The notes under the pieces: generated by a model
The model's input: the letters and a program-made list of their open reading frames with translations, nothing else
What the model was told of the DNA's origin: nothing
The model's database searches: none
Shown: positions 11,069 through 24,289 of the stretch, piece after piece
How positions within the stretch are numbered: the stretch's first letter is position 1
Layout of the letters: each line of letters opens with the position of its first letter
Source of the DNA: Pleurodeles waltl
Taxonomy: Eukaryota > Chordata > Amphibia > Caudata > Salamandridae
NCBI RefSeq assembly: GCF_031143425.1
Contig: NC_090439.1
Location: forward strand, 639,593,465-639,657,464
DNA: 64,000 nt
Direction: 5' to 3'
Translations under genes and position numbers: made by a program

Positions 11069-13859
11069 GAGGCCTTTCATGATTTACTTATCGAAACACA
11101 GGGGAATTCTAACCGCAGTTTTACTAATGTTCAAGTCTGGTGATTTCTCGAGTCTCCGAAAATGGAAGCACATGTTATTCTTCTTTAAAAAAAAAAAGGC
11201 AAGCCCTCCACGCGCACAGCAGTAGAGTTGGCTCGTATCGTCTGGATAGTCGGATAAAACACCAGACCATCACAATGCCAATTCGGGAACATGCTATTCT
11301 GGTCTGGACCTAGATATTGTGCTGTCCATATTTATCAGAGCCATTCGAAAATTCATCTCCTACCAATGTGTTTGGAAATATTTCTTTCGAAGCTTCATTC
11401 GAAAGAGTTATCGTTTTCATTCTACATCAACAGATAGATTTTTATAGTATGAAGTGCATGAAGGGTTAAAGTATTGTAAACCAACAATGTTGTATGTAGC
11501 CTTTCTTGCTCGGCCTTGCTCATTTATAAACCGTTCTTTGTACATTGATGTGAGACTCGCATACCACGCCAGTTCGTTTACAATGGAACTCTTCGCATAT
11601 CCTTTTCATGAAAGCCTCCATCTCCACTTTACTTTACCAAACACACACTAAACTAATCATTAGCATGGCAACCCTCATGCATTCTCTTTTTGTTATTGTG
11701 TTTCTTTCATAATTTAGCAGCGGGTTTCCTGTTGGATGCGCAATTACTACTTTTTCCGGTAGGTGGCAGACTTTATCCGTACTATCACAGCCAAAGCAAA
11801 GAATGTTTTGCTTATCTCGTGCATCTCATGCGATCTCACTGCGTGATTTATTATACAGCTGCGGTATACAATGTTTGGCTTGGTGGCTTGGTAGAACAGC
11901 TTTATACTTCGGCTTCTAAAGAAACAGATCCAGCTTGATCACAGAACTGCATGCATACTGTCTTAAAATGCGTTTTGTAGCTGCATGAACCTGATGACAA
12001 GAAAGGCTACCCATACCTCTGCGTAATATTCCAAAAGTGTGAGTCCACTTAACAACACAGGCCCGTATTGGCGATGCATTACATAGTGTAATCTTAAGGA
12101 TTTTGGTGGCTCCAGGCAAGACTTATTTTAAGGCCTCTCTATGGAACAAAATTGAATTTTATTTCCGTATATTCCTAATCCAAGCCTGCATGATGCCAAA
12201 CATTACTAAATTAAACTTTAACAGGGTCAAAAAACCCAATAAATCGTACAAATGACACTGGGTAGAGAGAGAGAGAACAAATTAGACTAGACAGGGGTCT
12301 ACTAGAGAGAAGGTCCACTTTCCTAGGGGGGCCCTTAGGATGTGGGAGCCCAGGGCCATTGCCCACTTGTCAATACTTTAAAAGAGCTCTGGCATTACAA
12401 ATATTATGGGCATCCATCACTGCACTTATATCCACAAATGCACAAAAAACATAGCACAGTGACGCTGCACTGATCAAGGGTGTACCAGACACTGCATTTC
12501 CTGGAGGGACACAGGCAGCCTTGAGGAGATCCAGGACGATCCGAGCGATCAAAAGATGCAAATCAGGCAGAAGATGTCATGAAAAATATAACAAGGAGTC
12601 TTTAAAATGAAAACAATATATATATTTTTGAACATTTCTCAGTGTCTCAAATACGATTTTATCACTGAATTGAGTTACTTTATTGAAGGAAATATTTTTT
12701 ACAGAAACTTTGAATGTGCTCTCAAACTGGATTTTTAAGCACAGAGATCCATGGTGAAGTAAAGTAAGGGGCCGCGCTCAAGTGGGAAAGCCGGAATCTG
12801 AGGCCAAGATTGCATAGAGCGCATTTCAGAGATGGCGGGTTCCATATTTCTTTACTCCATTTAACACCAGAGGTCAGTGCTTCGTGCAGGGGCGTAGCTT
12901 CTGTTGGTGCAACAGGTGCAGTGCACCGTGGTCCCGGATTCAGAGGGGCCCAGTGCGCCCCTATTATTGCTGTATTTTATCATTCAGACAGCAGCCATGG
13001 GCCCATTTCTGTCCGAGCGATGGGGCACGTGACGCACTGGCTACGCTACTGTCTTTGTGTTCAATTATTGAATTGTTATTATTCATTTAATGTTAGTATA
13101 TGGGGAGCAATATATATACACCCGTCACACCTTAATTCAAGCTGACAGCCTACACACATATATACATGGGTGTAGTCATGAGATTTAAAGGTGTGCTTTT
13201 CTGTTTTAAAAATGTCCAAAATCAGTGAAGATTACATGCAGTGACACAAGAAGCATGCCTGAAATCATGCTGCACAGTCCTTTATTTGTGAAATAATAAG
13301 AGCGAGTGCCCAAAGGATAGTGCAGTCTCCGTGGTGGGCACTATTGGATGTCGGGGTGCTGAATACCAAGGCTCTGTCCTCTGAATTCCACCTCAGCCCT
13401 CTTTCTTCAACCACCAGATACTTCCTGTTCCTTTAGCCCACTCCTTCAGCTTCTTTCTAATCCCGGAGACTTTCTTTGTCACTATTTCCCGCCTTTCTCA
13501 TTCTCCTCCTCCACCCTCTCCCCCCCTTTTTGTGTTCTTCTCTCTTGTACTGGGTTAAAATATAATGAGGGAAAACAGCTAAAGGTCCGCGAAAGTGAGT
13601 GCTGGTCGGCCCCACCTGCAACCACCAGCTCATATTAAGCACTGATGCCACAGGAGCAAAATCTGTGGGAGCGCAAGACCTCTTTGTATTTTGCTAAACA
13701 TTTGATTGAGCTCATTGTGCTGTTGAGCCTCTCTTAAAATTTGTATTTTTCTCAAGAGTGCTGAAGCAGAAGTAACATTAATATAAAGTAACATTAACTT
13801 CATGGAACATCTCCAGTCTCCCCTTGCTCTGCTGGCTTGCCACACTAGATTCTCTTTGT
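11069..13859. other. Unassigned intergenic sequence
   Basis: No coding region, RNA gene or clear transposon end was recognised. A segment near 12890-12960 (gcaggggcgtagctt followed by a ggggccca-rich stretch) resembles short dispersed repeats common in vertebrates, but its ends could not be defined. Small GA runs occur near 12265. Confidence 0.55.
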
Positions 13860-15240
13860 GAAAAAGATGTTAAAGACCCAAGGCTTTTAAAGATTGATTG
13901 TTACTACCCTGTCCTGATGCCTGCAGACAGGTATTTTGTTACATGGAATTTCATAGATTACCATAGTAGACAAGTGTTTTGGTGTTGATGATCTACCCAA
14001 ACAAATTGCGGGGATACACAATAGGCACTACAATCATCCCTGTGAGGCTCTTTTAGGAGAGATAATATTTTGCTTTACCAACTGGAAGTTTGTGTACACT
14101 TGTAGTTTTATGACTGTATGCCAGATAGTTGTCTTGTAGAAAAGTTACCCTCAGTATAATGGGCTTGACTTGGTTACGGTGACACGCCAATGATGCACGC
14201 TACAGGCCTTATCGGTTCAATGGAAAAAGTTATGTCAGATTCCTTAGGTGTCATTTGTTTATAATGAAAAGTTATGACAAGGCAAGTAGGACTTACTTAT
14301 TGTGAAAAGCATGGTTTAAAGGCAATAGGTTTCTAAGGATGATTTGCTTTTACACTGTGCTAATGCCTGTAGGCAGGTATTTTGTTACATTGAATCTCAC
14401 AGATTACTGTAGTAGGCAAGGTTTTTGGTGTTGATTCCCACCTGAGCAAACAACAGGGATAGAATATTATTAAGCTCTATTAGGAGAGATTTTATATTGT
14501 TTTGACAAGTGTATTTAGTACATATAAATTGCGATATACCCGATGGTTGCAGTGTGCAAAATCTTATGAACCGACTCAGTAGGTCTGAGCTGGTTATGGT
14601 GGCAAGCCAATGATAAAGGTAATAGGCCTGATTGTTTATTATGAAAAGCTATGAGAAATGCAGTAAGACTGAAATATTGATTGGTAAAAGCATATGTTAA
14701 ACTCAAAGAGCATTTACGGGTAGATTGCTCTTACCCTGTATTAAAGCCTACAAATAGACTTTTTGTTATATGGAATCTCACAGATTACCATCGTAGATAA
14801 GGGTTTTGGTGCTAATTACCCCCTCTGATAAATCATGGGTATAGATTTGTACTGTCAGAAACCTTGTTACATCCTCTTAGGAGCAACAGCATTTTGATTT
14901 GCCAACGGTAATTTTGTATACTATGTAACTTTATAATTGTGTGCCTGATGGCTGCCGTGTGGTAAGTTTATGCTCAGTACAGGAGGCCTCGGTTGGTTAT
15001 GGTAATGAGCCAATGATAACAGCTACAGGCCTGATTGATGCACTAAGACAATATATTGATTGGGAAAAGCATATAGTAAAATCAACAGGATCAATGGGGA
15101 TTTAATGGTGGACTGTTATCTCTGTATTAAAGCCTGCAGATAAGTATATTGTTAGATGAAATGTCACAAATTACTTTTGTAGGGAAGGATTTTGGTGTTG
15201 GTTACTGTCGCCAACAAACCCTAGAGGCGGACGATCACTG
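13860..15240. repeat. Diverged satellite-like tandem array, period about 380-450 bp
   Basis: A block containing gcctgcagacaggtattttgtta, then ggaatctcacagattac, ttttggtgttg, taggagagat, a ggttatggt-gccaatgat segment and an aggcctgatt segment recurs four times. The phase marker is at 13919, 14365, 14746 and 15132, so the periods are about 446, 381 and 386 bp. The last copy is incomplete. Copies are diverged, suggesting an old local duplication array. No open frame is conserved between copies. Confidence 0.82.
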
Positions 15241-16718
15241 AAATAATTCTTGCTAAAATCTCTTCTTAGCTCTCTGCCAGGACCTTGTACTAAATAAGTA
15301 ATTCAATAATAAATACATACTTCTATATATATATAAATATATTTCCATATAGACACATAGAGTGCCTTTGGGTCAAATCTGATCTGCCATTGGTCTGTCT
15401 TAGTGTCATTTACATTCTACTTCCATCCATGACAGCCATCTGAAAGGGTAATAGTTCAGTTCAAACCAGTCATTGGGCTCTTTTCTCCTGTGAATGATGG
15501 CATTTTCTAATTATGTGTACATCCACCTTAAGTTAAGTACACTTCAGTATAGGGGCTGGTTCAGCAGTCCTTTGGTTCTGAATTTAGTACTCTTATAGCC
15601 CCCCCTTTCCTTTCTTTGTTTCTCCTCTTTTTGTTTTAATGTTTCTTAAGAGGATACTAAAGCTCTTCAGGCAGGACTAATGGGTTGCTCGCTCACCCCT
15701 CAATTCATTTGCAGTGTGCCACATACCACATGGCAACTTACTCTGACCAGGAGACTATTATGGAATGCAGCTGTCCACAGTGTAGAATAATTATTTATAC
15801 CATTCCAAAATGGCCAACACTTTGCTTCTAAATGTGGTGCCCATGTTTGAAATTTAAACTAAAGATAAATGACTTCCACTACCTGTGCAAGACGGACACC
15901 CGTTTTATTTTTTTACATTTTTCTTACATATGCTGTTGAGTTTGTGTACGTTTTCCTGTGGCTAAACCTAGGTGCAGCATTTTGATCATTGGTCTGTCAG
16001 ATCGACCCACAGTTTTCAGAAGTTAATCCAGTGGTCTGCTCTTTATAAAATTTTATTCTGTGTGATGTCAACAATACAATAGCAGATCAAAAAACATTTG
16101 GCCACACAATCGGCTTAACAATGAAAATAGAAACTTCTTCCAGAGTAATCAATATGTAACAAGACTCTGTTTAGACAGTACAGTCTTGAGGTTAAGTACT
16201 CTTACATTGGCTGCCTGGCAATTATGGAGGTCCTTGGTCTATGTTAAGTATCCTTCCATTCATTCGTTCCTGTCACCCAGGAACAAGCACCAAAACAGTT
16301 GACATTTTATCCCAACTTGATGGATCTACAAACTGTAATAACCACTAATCACATTAGCCGTTGGTACTGTGGGTTTCAACACAAATGTCAACAGTGGTTG
16401 TATGATGACTCTGGAACGTACTCTAAATCAGTTACACCATCGAGAGTAGGACAAGTTAACTCGATCTATCAAAAGTGGAATTAATTTTGAAGTTTCTGCA
16501 GATTACTTCATGCTTGAGTCATACTGGGTTTAATAAAAAAACAGAAACTGATACAGTGGCATTTCTAGTGAATGTACTGGTCTAAGGCCAGCACAAACAA
16601 TGCTAGTTAGTGCCCGTTTTGTAGTCAAGGAAAGCCTAAACGCTAAAACAGGGTTCACCTATACCAGTATCCCATGGACACCATCTCCAATAAATTTGTC
16701 AGCCTCCCTCAGGTCATG
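15241..16718. other. Unassigned intergenic sequence
   Basis: AT-rich sequence with a short (TA)n-like tract near 15324. No gene, RNA or mobile element could be supported. Confidence 0.6.
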
Positions 16719-17462
16719 GGGCCAGATGTATAAAGAGTAGGGATAGCCATTTCCAAATAACGATTTTATCTGAATCTCTATTTGGAAGACACTATTCCTT
16801 ATGTATGCACGTTTTGTTTCATACTTGCAATTCCTAGTGCGTTGCAAATCGACCTACCTCATGAATAATAATGAAGTATATCGCAAATTGCAGACCATTA
16901 GGAATTGCTGCCATCACAAGGATGGTGGTCTGCTTGGGGTCAGCAGACCACATGTCTGTGATTGCTTTTAAATAAAGCAATATTTTTTTAAACCCATCCC
17001 ATTTTACTTAAAGGAAAACAGGTTACATTTAAAAAGAAAAGATTACAACTTTGAAGTTTCATATTTTAAGAGTAGGCAGTGGTCTGTGGGACCTCTGTCT
17101 GCCCTTAAAAAATGTTTTTCCAACATTCACAAAGGGGAAGTGTGACATACGTACCTCTTCCAATTTGCGAATGCATTATCACCAACTTTGAGTTGGTGGT
17201 GAAATATTAAGGCTTTGCGACCCCATATTGGTAAAAAAAACAAAAAACCTTGATAGATAACACTGGAAATAGCTATTTGGAAGGGACGTAGTAAACACTG
17301 TCCTTCCAAACAGCTATTTCTATACCCAAACTGCGATTCTGGAGAATCGCAATTTGGTGTTTGTAATTTTGGAAAAGCATTTTTGCCAACCCAAAAGGCC
17401 TGATTTTGGAAACCGGGCCATTTATGACGGCAAAAATGCTTAATTTCATATATATGGCCTTT
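16719..17462. mobile_element. MITE-like nonautonomous DNA element
   Basis: The left edge reads GGGCCAGATGTATAAA. The right edge inverts to GGCCATATATATG. Inside, several stretches are mutually inverted or repeated (ttggaa, caatttgcga, tcgcaaatt, tggtctgc motifs). The terminal motif is shared with the 68-bp element at 22828-22895, which has clean ends. No protein is encoded, and no confident target duplication could be read. The boundaries are approximate. Confidence 0.55.
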
Positions 17463-18189
17463 AATGTGTTCTACTCACTTACTAGTTGATGGTTATTTAA
17501 CAGTAGTGCACCATTTCATTACAGTCAAGAGGATTCCTTCACAGCGTGCTTTAGCTGATCCTTTTCTTTACCATGTTTTCCATTAACATAGCCTTCCCTC
17601 AAATTTGATTTTGTACACATGGGCATCCCGTTTATCACATTTTCATCCTCTAGCAAATATTGCCTTTGAACATTTTCACTTCTACCTTCCAGTGCATTAG
17701 AGTATGTGGTACTACACATTTTGGATTCCTGAGTTTCAGGGGATCCGGATTGGTGTTTGAAGGATTGACAAGGTTGTTGTTTGGGAAAAAGACTGTTGGA
17801 GCAAACGGTGCACACTCCTTCTCAGTGTGTGAAATCACTGTTCCATCATCATTGGGCATATGGTTCAAGAAGGGTCCAGGTATTATATTACCCTCATGAC
17901 TATTTCCCACTACCATTCCCCAATACGTATTGGCCTAAGTCCATGCACTGTGGTTTCAGTGAATACAGTAGCAGGGTACCAAGCTTGGAGTATAATGAGA
18001 TATGTTATGTAATTAGTAAAATAACTGATGCAATTCGTGACCTAATATTCAATGTTATAAATGAGGTCATGAGGACTGAATGAAGCTGTGAAGTTAAGTA
18101 TGTTACAACTTTTCTTTGAAAAGTTTGTGAGATTTTACTTCATTTAAAATTCATAAAGGAAGTTTAGCAGTCTAACATGAATTTACTTA
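17463..18189. other. Unassigned sequence upstream of the sushi-like remnant
   Basis: Overlapping open frames on both strands (60-100 codons) show no recognisable domain. It may belong to an upstream portion of the degraded Gypsy element, but nothing supports this directly. Confidence 0.5.
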
Positions 18190-18770
18190 TCCTACAGGAG
18201 TCCGCAAGCTGAAGCCGTCCTCCTTGTGTGCACTTGGGTGATTGCAGCAAGTTGCTGATTTTCCTTGGGCATGGTCAGACAGATTATCAGGCTGGGCGGT
18301 CTTCTTCGCAAGCAAGATGTTTGAGATGTTTCACTGCAATTTCTTGAGCAAAGTGGTGGCCTAATCCTTTCCAATATACATATCCCAGATTTTCTTTAAA
18401 GAAGATACTAGTCCTTTTTCATAGGACTTTCCCAAGGTATCATAAAGTATTTCCTGTGTATTGGACTTCACTTCTGGGTGATTTATTTGAAAACTATATA
18501 AGGATACACATAGGTGGTTTGTCACAATGTGTTTTCCTGCTATTGCTTGCTCAAAGGATTTTTCCTGATTGCCTGAAGTTCTTCTGGGCTTCTTTTTTGA
18601 ATTTGCACCGGGTTTTGGATCTGCTCTCAAGATCAATTACATTTTTCTTGAGTCTGCTTTCTTTTCCTGCTTGTCATACAATCTGGAGTTGGAGGAGGCA
18701 GCAGGCACTACTTATGAGTCTAGGGTCACTTACTAGCGTCACCTGTGAAATTCACTATCAACATATAAAA
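18190..18770 (+). mobile_element. LTR-like block upstream of sushi-type gag
   Basis: This block shares an ordered series of similar segments with 35520-36240: a cctttttcata-accttcccgaggta region, a ggactTCACttctgg/ggatttcacgtctgg segment, aactatataagg/cctatatagga (TATA-like), gatttttcctgatt, tttttgaatttgcaccggg/tttttgaatctgcactggg, and gtgaaattcactatc near the end. It lies directly before the gag start near 18794, as a 5' LTR would. Boundaries are estimates because TG and CA ends are not crisp. Confidence 0.5.
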
Positions 18771-18793
18771 TCAGTTGAGCTAGACAGGCCAGG

Positions 18794-19760
18794 ATGGATC
18801 AACCACAAGATCAGCTGATAGTGGTGGGCAACTTGCCAATAGAGAATGCCACCTTCCATCAATCTTTAGCTGTGTTTTAGTGAGGCACAAATTCACCCTC
18901 CTGTAGTGAGACGGGGTGAATTAAAATTTGATGGAAATCCTGTGAAGTTTAGGGAGTTCATGGCCTCCTGTATGATTCATTTCTCCTTTAAACCACACAT
19001 TTGCACATCAGATTGAACTAAGGTCCAGTTATTTATCAGTAGTAGCATGTCTATGTTTTGTGCTATTTCTCTGGTTTCTCAAGCCGCTCCATTGCTTGAC
19101 AATTATTCTGCGTTTTGAATGGCATGAAGGAGATGTTCAACAAACAAGACCAATATCGTGACTCAAGAAGATCTCCGGGATTTTCTTCACTGTTCCCATT
19201 AGCAGCAGAGAATGTACTGATTTGCCTTAGGCAGACCTTTGTCTAGCATGGCACAATGGTTGAAAAACGATGGGTTGAAGCGCTAATCCGACCGAAATCC
19301 AGTGGTTAGAATATTTGTAGGCATTCCTCCCCTTACCTTTGGCGTGATTGACTCTTGAACTTTCAGTAATATACAATTTCAAGTTTTGGAAACTGATTGG
19401 ACAGACTCAGATTTATTCACCTTGTACAGAAGAGGTCTTAAAGATTAAATAAAGGATGATTTGGCCTAAATTTCTAGACCAGCTAATCTTCAAGAGTTAA
19501 TTACTCTTGCTATTCATTTTGATCACTTACTAGTGGAACGAAAGTCTGAAAAGATAAAGTCTCAAGGACTTTTAAGACACACTGCCTAGCTCCCTTTGAC
19601 ACACCCTAAGTGATAGGAAATTCAAGAAGAACCTATGCAGTTGGTTCCTCCAGAGGTCCATTATCAGATAGGGAGAAAGCTCGTAGAAGGGTGGGGCTAT
19701 GTATACATTGTGGCCAGAAAGGGCACCTAAGTAGAAATGTCCCTACTCATACGAAGAAGG
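18794..19760 (+). pseudogene. Sushi-type Ty3/Gypsy gag pseudogene
   Basis: Translation from the ATG at 18794, switching frames several times, gives the ordered signature of sushi-class Gag, the family that mammals domesticated as PEG10 and RTL genes. It reads an ELKFDGNPVKFREFMASC segment, a KVQLFISS segment, a LDNYSAF segment, an AENV segment, an ALIRPKSSG segment and finally a zinc knuckle CIHCGQKGH (19700-19727) whose last Cys is lost by a small change. Many stops and frameshifts show that it is long dead. It is cut off at about 19760, where the 3' end of a minus-strand LINE begins. The matching RT lies at 27800-28400 on the same strand. Confidence 0.72.
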
Positions 19761-20269
19761 TATTTATTTATCTATAGAGTACACTTAAAACCACAATAAG
19801 CACAAGTATATAAACACAATCAGAGAACAAATATTTAAAATAAATTATACAAGTTAAGCCTACACGTCTATAATTAAAACATTCAATGTACATTATGATA
19901 CAAAAGATAAAGCAATAAAATAATAGATCAATGTACTACAAGAAACGATCTGAAAAACTGCATCAGATGATAACATTCACTGTAAAAGGTTTTCAAAATA
20001 ACTAAAGTGCTTCTTCGTGCGTTACCATGGAGTGCTTAGAAATCACAGGATATTTAAGGTTTCGCTTCTGAAATGAAAGAAATAAAAATAAATAAAAATA
20101 AAACATGATTTAAATTCTCTGTCACAGCTCCACAGTATTGCAGTATTGACAAAATGGATGAGAGGATGACCTATCCTTTTTAATCTACCCATTTCTACTA
20201 GTCGGTAGCTAATTAAAACATTTTCATAAACAAAACTGTGTGCATTATGCAAATGAAAGGCAACAGGTT

Positions 20270-20545
20270 GGCTCACTAAAGTGCAATATGCAAAGTATGC
20301 CGAAGGCATCAGTAGCCCCTGCCCATTAGCAGCATCCTGGCATACAATTCTGGAACACACTGGTCAATTAAATACAATAAGCAACAAGCAGTTAGGACAA
20401 AAGGAGGCCACACAAATGCATCAAGTAAGTTCACTAAAGAGTGATGGGCAAAATATGGCTAAGGCATAAGTAGACCCAGCCCACTAGCAGCATCCTGGGC
20501 ATGCAATGATGGAACACAGCGTATAAAATATAGCGCAAAAAATAA
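20270..20545 (-). repeat. Tandem duplication in LINE 3' UTR, period about 158 bp
   Basis: The block tcactaaag...tatgc-aaggcat-agta-cc-gccca-tagcagcatcctggcat...tggaacaca occurs at 20273 and again at 20431 with modest divergence. It lies between the LINE C-terminal coding fragment and the 3' end. Confidence 0.75.
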
Positions 20546-20593
20546 AAAAGTGTGCAGAGAAGAACAGGTGCAGTAGAAATAAGGTTCAACATT

Positions 20594-23500
20594 TTAGCAA
20601 CGTTCTGTCCCAACACTGGAAGAATTGACTTTGTCCAATTCAGTGGTAACCATCCAGAGAGACTTAACAGTTTTAGCATTTAGAAAAGTGTTAATAGGGT
20701 TCAGACTAGCAATTACTGCTTGCTGGCAGGTGCAGACTCCAAAACAGATAAATTTGGGCCAAAGAAGAATTCTCCTTTGCGACAGCAGTGCAGAGCAGAT
20801 GCATAAAATGTGAATTAGAGTTTCTTTGTCTTGGCCGCAGAAACAGCATCGCATGTCATAGGATTCTGAAGACTGCCATGCCGGAGGATGGGCACGTAGA
20901 CTCAACCCGCCCAGCCTAAAAGCTACAAGCCTAGCCCTACTCCACAGAGAGTAAGTGCAGGTGATGTAGTTCTGTTGCTTACTGGAGGCATGGGAGTTAA
21001 TAACTGACCATGTGATAGAGCGCTTGTTTAGTTCTGCCAGTTCCTCTAATTGTGACAGTTTTTTTGCTGTTGAAGTAGTTAGTTTCTTGAAAACCTGGTG
21101 AGAAAGATGTTTACTCCAAGCCTCTGTCCGTGAAAATTCGGTCAGTTTATCATCTCAATGATGTCTGTCAGACAATGCTAACCCAGCACCCTCTAAGTTG
21201 CACCACATTAGGCTATGCATGGACTCTTGCTGTGCAGATCGGAGACTATGCAAGAAATTGAGGAAGCTGCTGCTTCTTTCTCAGGACTGTTTTGTAATGT
21301 TGTCTTCAAGTCTCCTTTGCCCTGGTGACGCTCACTTTGGTAACCGGAGGGCAGCTTTGTAAATTCCAATAATCAATTTGTCCACTCTCCTTACCTCCCT
21401 GCCCAATGTAATTTCGCTTCCATAAGTTAGGGCGGGGACAACCTTTGCACAACCTTTGCTGTCATCACCTGGAGAAGAGGGTCCAGGCTTGGACCTTGTA
21501 ATTTTGTTGCAGCAGCTGAAAGAGGGACCTTAAAGCTGGAGCCTTTATTGTTCATAGAGGGCAAGTGAGATGCAAATGATCCTTTACTGTCCAGGAGAAT
21601 GCCCATATATTTCTAGACACAGCTGTGGCGGAGTCATGTGCCATTAAACTGCCACCTGTTGTAGCATGTTGTTTTTAAACTGAATGTAACTGTCATAGTT
21701 TTTGCATGGTTGGGTTCCAACCCATTCCTGACAGTATAGGCATATAGAGTGGAGAGCTGCCGCTGCAGGCCGATCTTTGTCTGACTGAGGAGCACGAGGT
21801 CATCGGCATATAGTAGATGGGACATACAATGATCTCCCAGCTTGGGCGGGTGGGAGTTTACTTCATCAAGGAGCTTCTACTTGGTGGCTATGTATAAATT
21901 GAAGAGCAAGGGAGCAAGAATGCAACCTTGCTTTGTACCAGATTTCATTGGGCTCTTTAATGTAATACATGAGCCAACTCCTAATTTGACCAGCACCCAG
22001 GTGTTAGTGTATAGCTGTTCGATTGCACTCAGCAAAGCACATGGAAACCCACCAACCCCACAGTTTACGCCAAAGAGGGCCTCTTGGTATGCTGTCAAAA
22101 GCAGCTTTAAAGTCCACAAAGCAAGAGAGAAGCACACATTTATTACTCATTGCTTTGTCATGCATGTGGGTCAGTGCCATCAGATTTGACGTTGTACCAC
22201 ACTTGCCTCTGAAGCCACATTGATTCCTTAGAATGATCTGGTGCTCCTCTGCCCAGGTTCTGAGGTCACAGGTAGCAAACTCGCATAAATCTTAGTGGCA
22301 TTGTCAATAAGGGCAATGAGACCGTAATGGCGGGGGTCAGATTTCATACCGCCTTTGAAGATTGGCTGAATGATTGACCCTTTTGGCAAGTCCGGGATAC
22401 TGCTAGTTACAAAACAGTAGTTGAACAAGGGAGTTAGCACCTTGGTCCAGAATACCGTGTCAGATGTGAAGAGTGTGGTAGGGAGCCCATTAAGGCCTAG
22501 CCTTGCCAGCTTCAGCGCACAGTGTTCATCTGTTTGGCTGAATGTGTGCAGGCAGGTTAAGAAGCTGTCATTCTATGAGTCCCCTGCTGGTGATTTTTTG
22601 GCCCCTGGAGTAACGGAGAATCCACTTGACAGTCTGCGTTCAGGTTCACTGAACAAATAGTCGGCGTGCAATGCAAACTGAGCCGTCAAAATAGAAACCC
22701 AAGCAGATTCAGTGATGTTTGCATTAGCACCCCTCTTACATCCAAATGCATCTTGATTAATCAACTACCTGAATCTTTTTGAGTTCTTTTCCTTGCTTGC
22801 AAACAACAATCAGGTTCAAAAGACCTTGGGCCAGATGTACCAAAGGATTTTACCCATTCTGTGTCTATGGGAAAAAGCTTTCGTACATGTGGCCCCTTGT
22901 TTCTTTCCTTTTTGGCATTTCCGATTTCTCTCCTGTAAAGAGACCTTGCTTCACTTAGACTGGATTTCACAATTAGCGAAGAAGGCTGCTTAACAAGGAT
23001 TCGCAATTTGCGATTTACTTTACATTTCAAGGACTTCAAGGATTCTGCCATTTTGAATTTGAATGAAGGAGGGTCGCACTATTTGTTACATGGTAGGAAC
23101 ATAGCTTCAAATTTCTGAAGAATTTGGTCAGAAAATAGCGTCCACTGTCTAGTGGGAGATTTACTTTGGGCTGTGGATGCAATAAATTGAGCTCTCCCAC
23201 TACAAAGCGTTACTGCTGATTTCATTGTCTGATTTTAGTCGTTTTAGATTTGTGGTCCGCACCCCACTGCCGGTGGACGGAGCAGCTTCCGGTTTTAATG
23301 GGCAGATAGAGAGCCTAATATGCTGTGGTCTGTGATTACTGTCGGAACTGGGCCCTCGAGAGAAATGATCAGCATTTTTCAAAATTGCAGCTGTACAAAG
23401 GGTAAAGTCAATATAGGAGATATTTTCCCGCAGCCCTGATCCTGCCAGAGGGTATGTCACCGATGAACGCCCATTAAGGATCACACTCTGTTAAGAAGAA

Positions 23501-24060
23501 CTCCGCTAATTTGCTCAGACGATTTGCCAAAGGTACATTTTGAACTGGGATAGCATACTCTATATCCGTATTTTAGCCTCACAGCCTATTGATCCCCGAA
23601 CAGATTGGTATTAAAGTCGCCGGGTAGCAAAATGTTTGCTGACAGTAGTTTTAGCTCAAGTTCAATAAGGATTGATACTAGATTCCTGAATTTCTCTTTC
23701 TTACCAGAGTTGGAGGGATTGATGTAGACATTGATGACCACAAGCAAATGAATTCCATAGGCATACTGTATACTAAGATGGATTGCTTGGGCCCAAGGTA
23801 CTTCCAGGGTACTCTCTTCTGCCGAGTGAGTCAATGATGTAGAGATATAGACCGCTAGGCCACCCACAGGGTGACCATGTCTATGAGTTTTAATGGTTGG
23901 TTTCTGGAACTCGATTTAGCCAGTCAAAGGAACTGTTGTTTGAGCCCAGGTTTCTTGTAACATAAGAAGATTAAAGTTCCCCCATTGTGTTGCGGCTTCG
24001 CCACCCTCCAGTTTTTGCAAGAGGCCATGTATATTCAATGAGCATAAGCTGAGTCTGGTC
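20594..24060 (-). pseudogene. LINE ORF2 pseudogene (endonuclease, RT, C-terminal Cys motif)
   Basis: Fragments in order: an endonuclease start LNIHGLLQKL with LMLQETWAQ (about 24055-23930), then GGLAVYIS and LLPGDFNTNLFG (23867-23586); an RT with a PIFKGG segment (22440-22228), GTKQGCILAPLLFNLYIA (about 21950-21880) and LLYADDLVLLS (21820-21790); and a C-terminal CCFCGQDKETLIHILCIC (about 20850-20790). These are the classic APE nuclease and RT blocks of target-primed retrotransposition. At least six frame changes or stops separate them, so it is inactive. A MITE interrupts the frame at 22828-22895. Confidence 0.85.
22828..22895. mobile_element. 68-bp mini-MITE with TIRs and CTT target duplication
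   Basis: The terminal inverted repeats are GGGCCAGATGTAC at the left and GTACATGTGGCCC at the right (12 of 13 paired). Flanking CTT at 22825-22827 and 22896-22898 looks like a 3-bp target duplication, as made by Harbinger-type transposases. It interrupts the LINE ORF2 frame, so it is younger than that LINE. The same terminal motif bounds the larger element at 16719-17462. Confidence 0.75.
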
Positions 24061-24289
24061 CTACCTGAATGTTTTGTGGCGTAGCTTGGCTTAGCTTGTC
24101 ACAGTTACTTGTCTGGAGAGCAGTCGACAACCAGCTCCAATCAGATTGGTCACTCTCTGCCTTCCTAGGGCCATATTCCCCCTGTTATATCCTTGACCCT
24201 GGGAACCTGATCTGAGTAGTCATGCCGGGCAGCCGAGTAGAAATTTTAGGGCCTTCACTTCCTTGTGCATTTTGTAGAATAGAATATGT

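Noticed and set aside
12885..12965. Possible SINE-like repeat (ggggcgtagctt)
   Set aside because: No pol III boxes, tail or target duplication could be defined, so it is mentioned only as a resemblance.
17525..18083. Overlapping 79-100-codon frames on both strands
   Set aside because: Mutual shadows without domain, consistent codon pattern or splice context.
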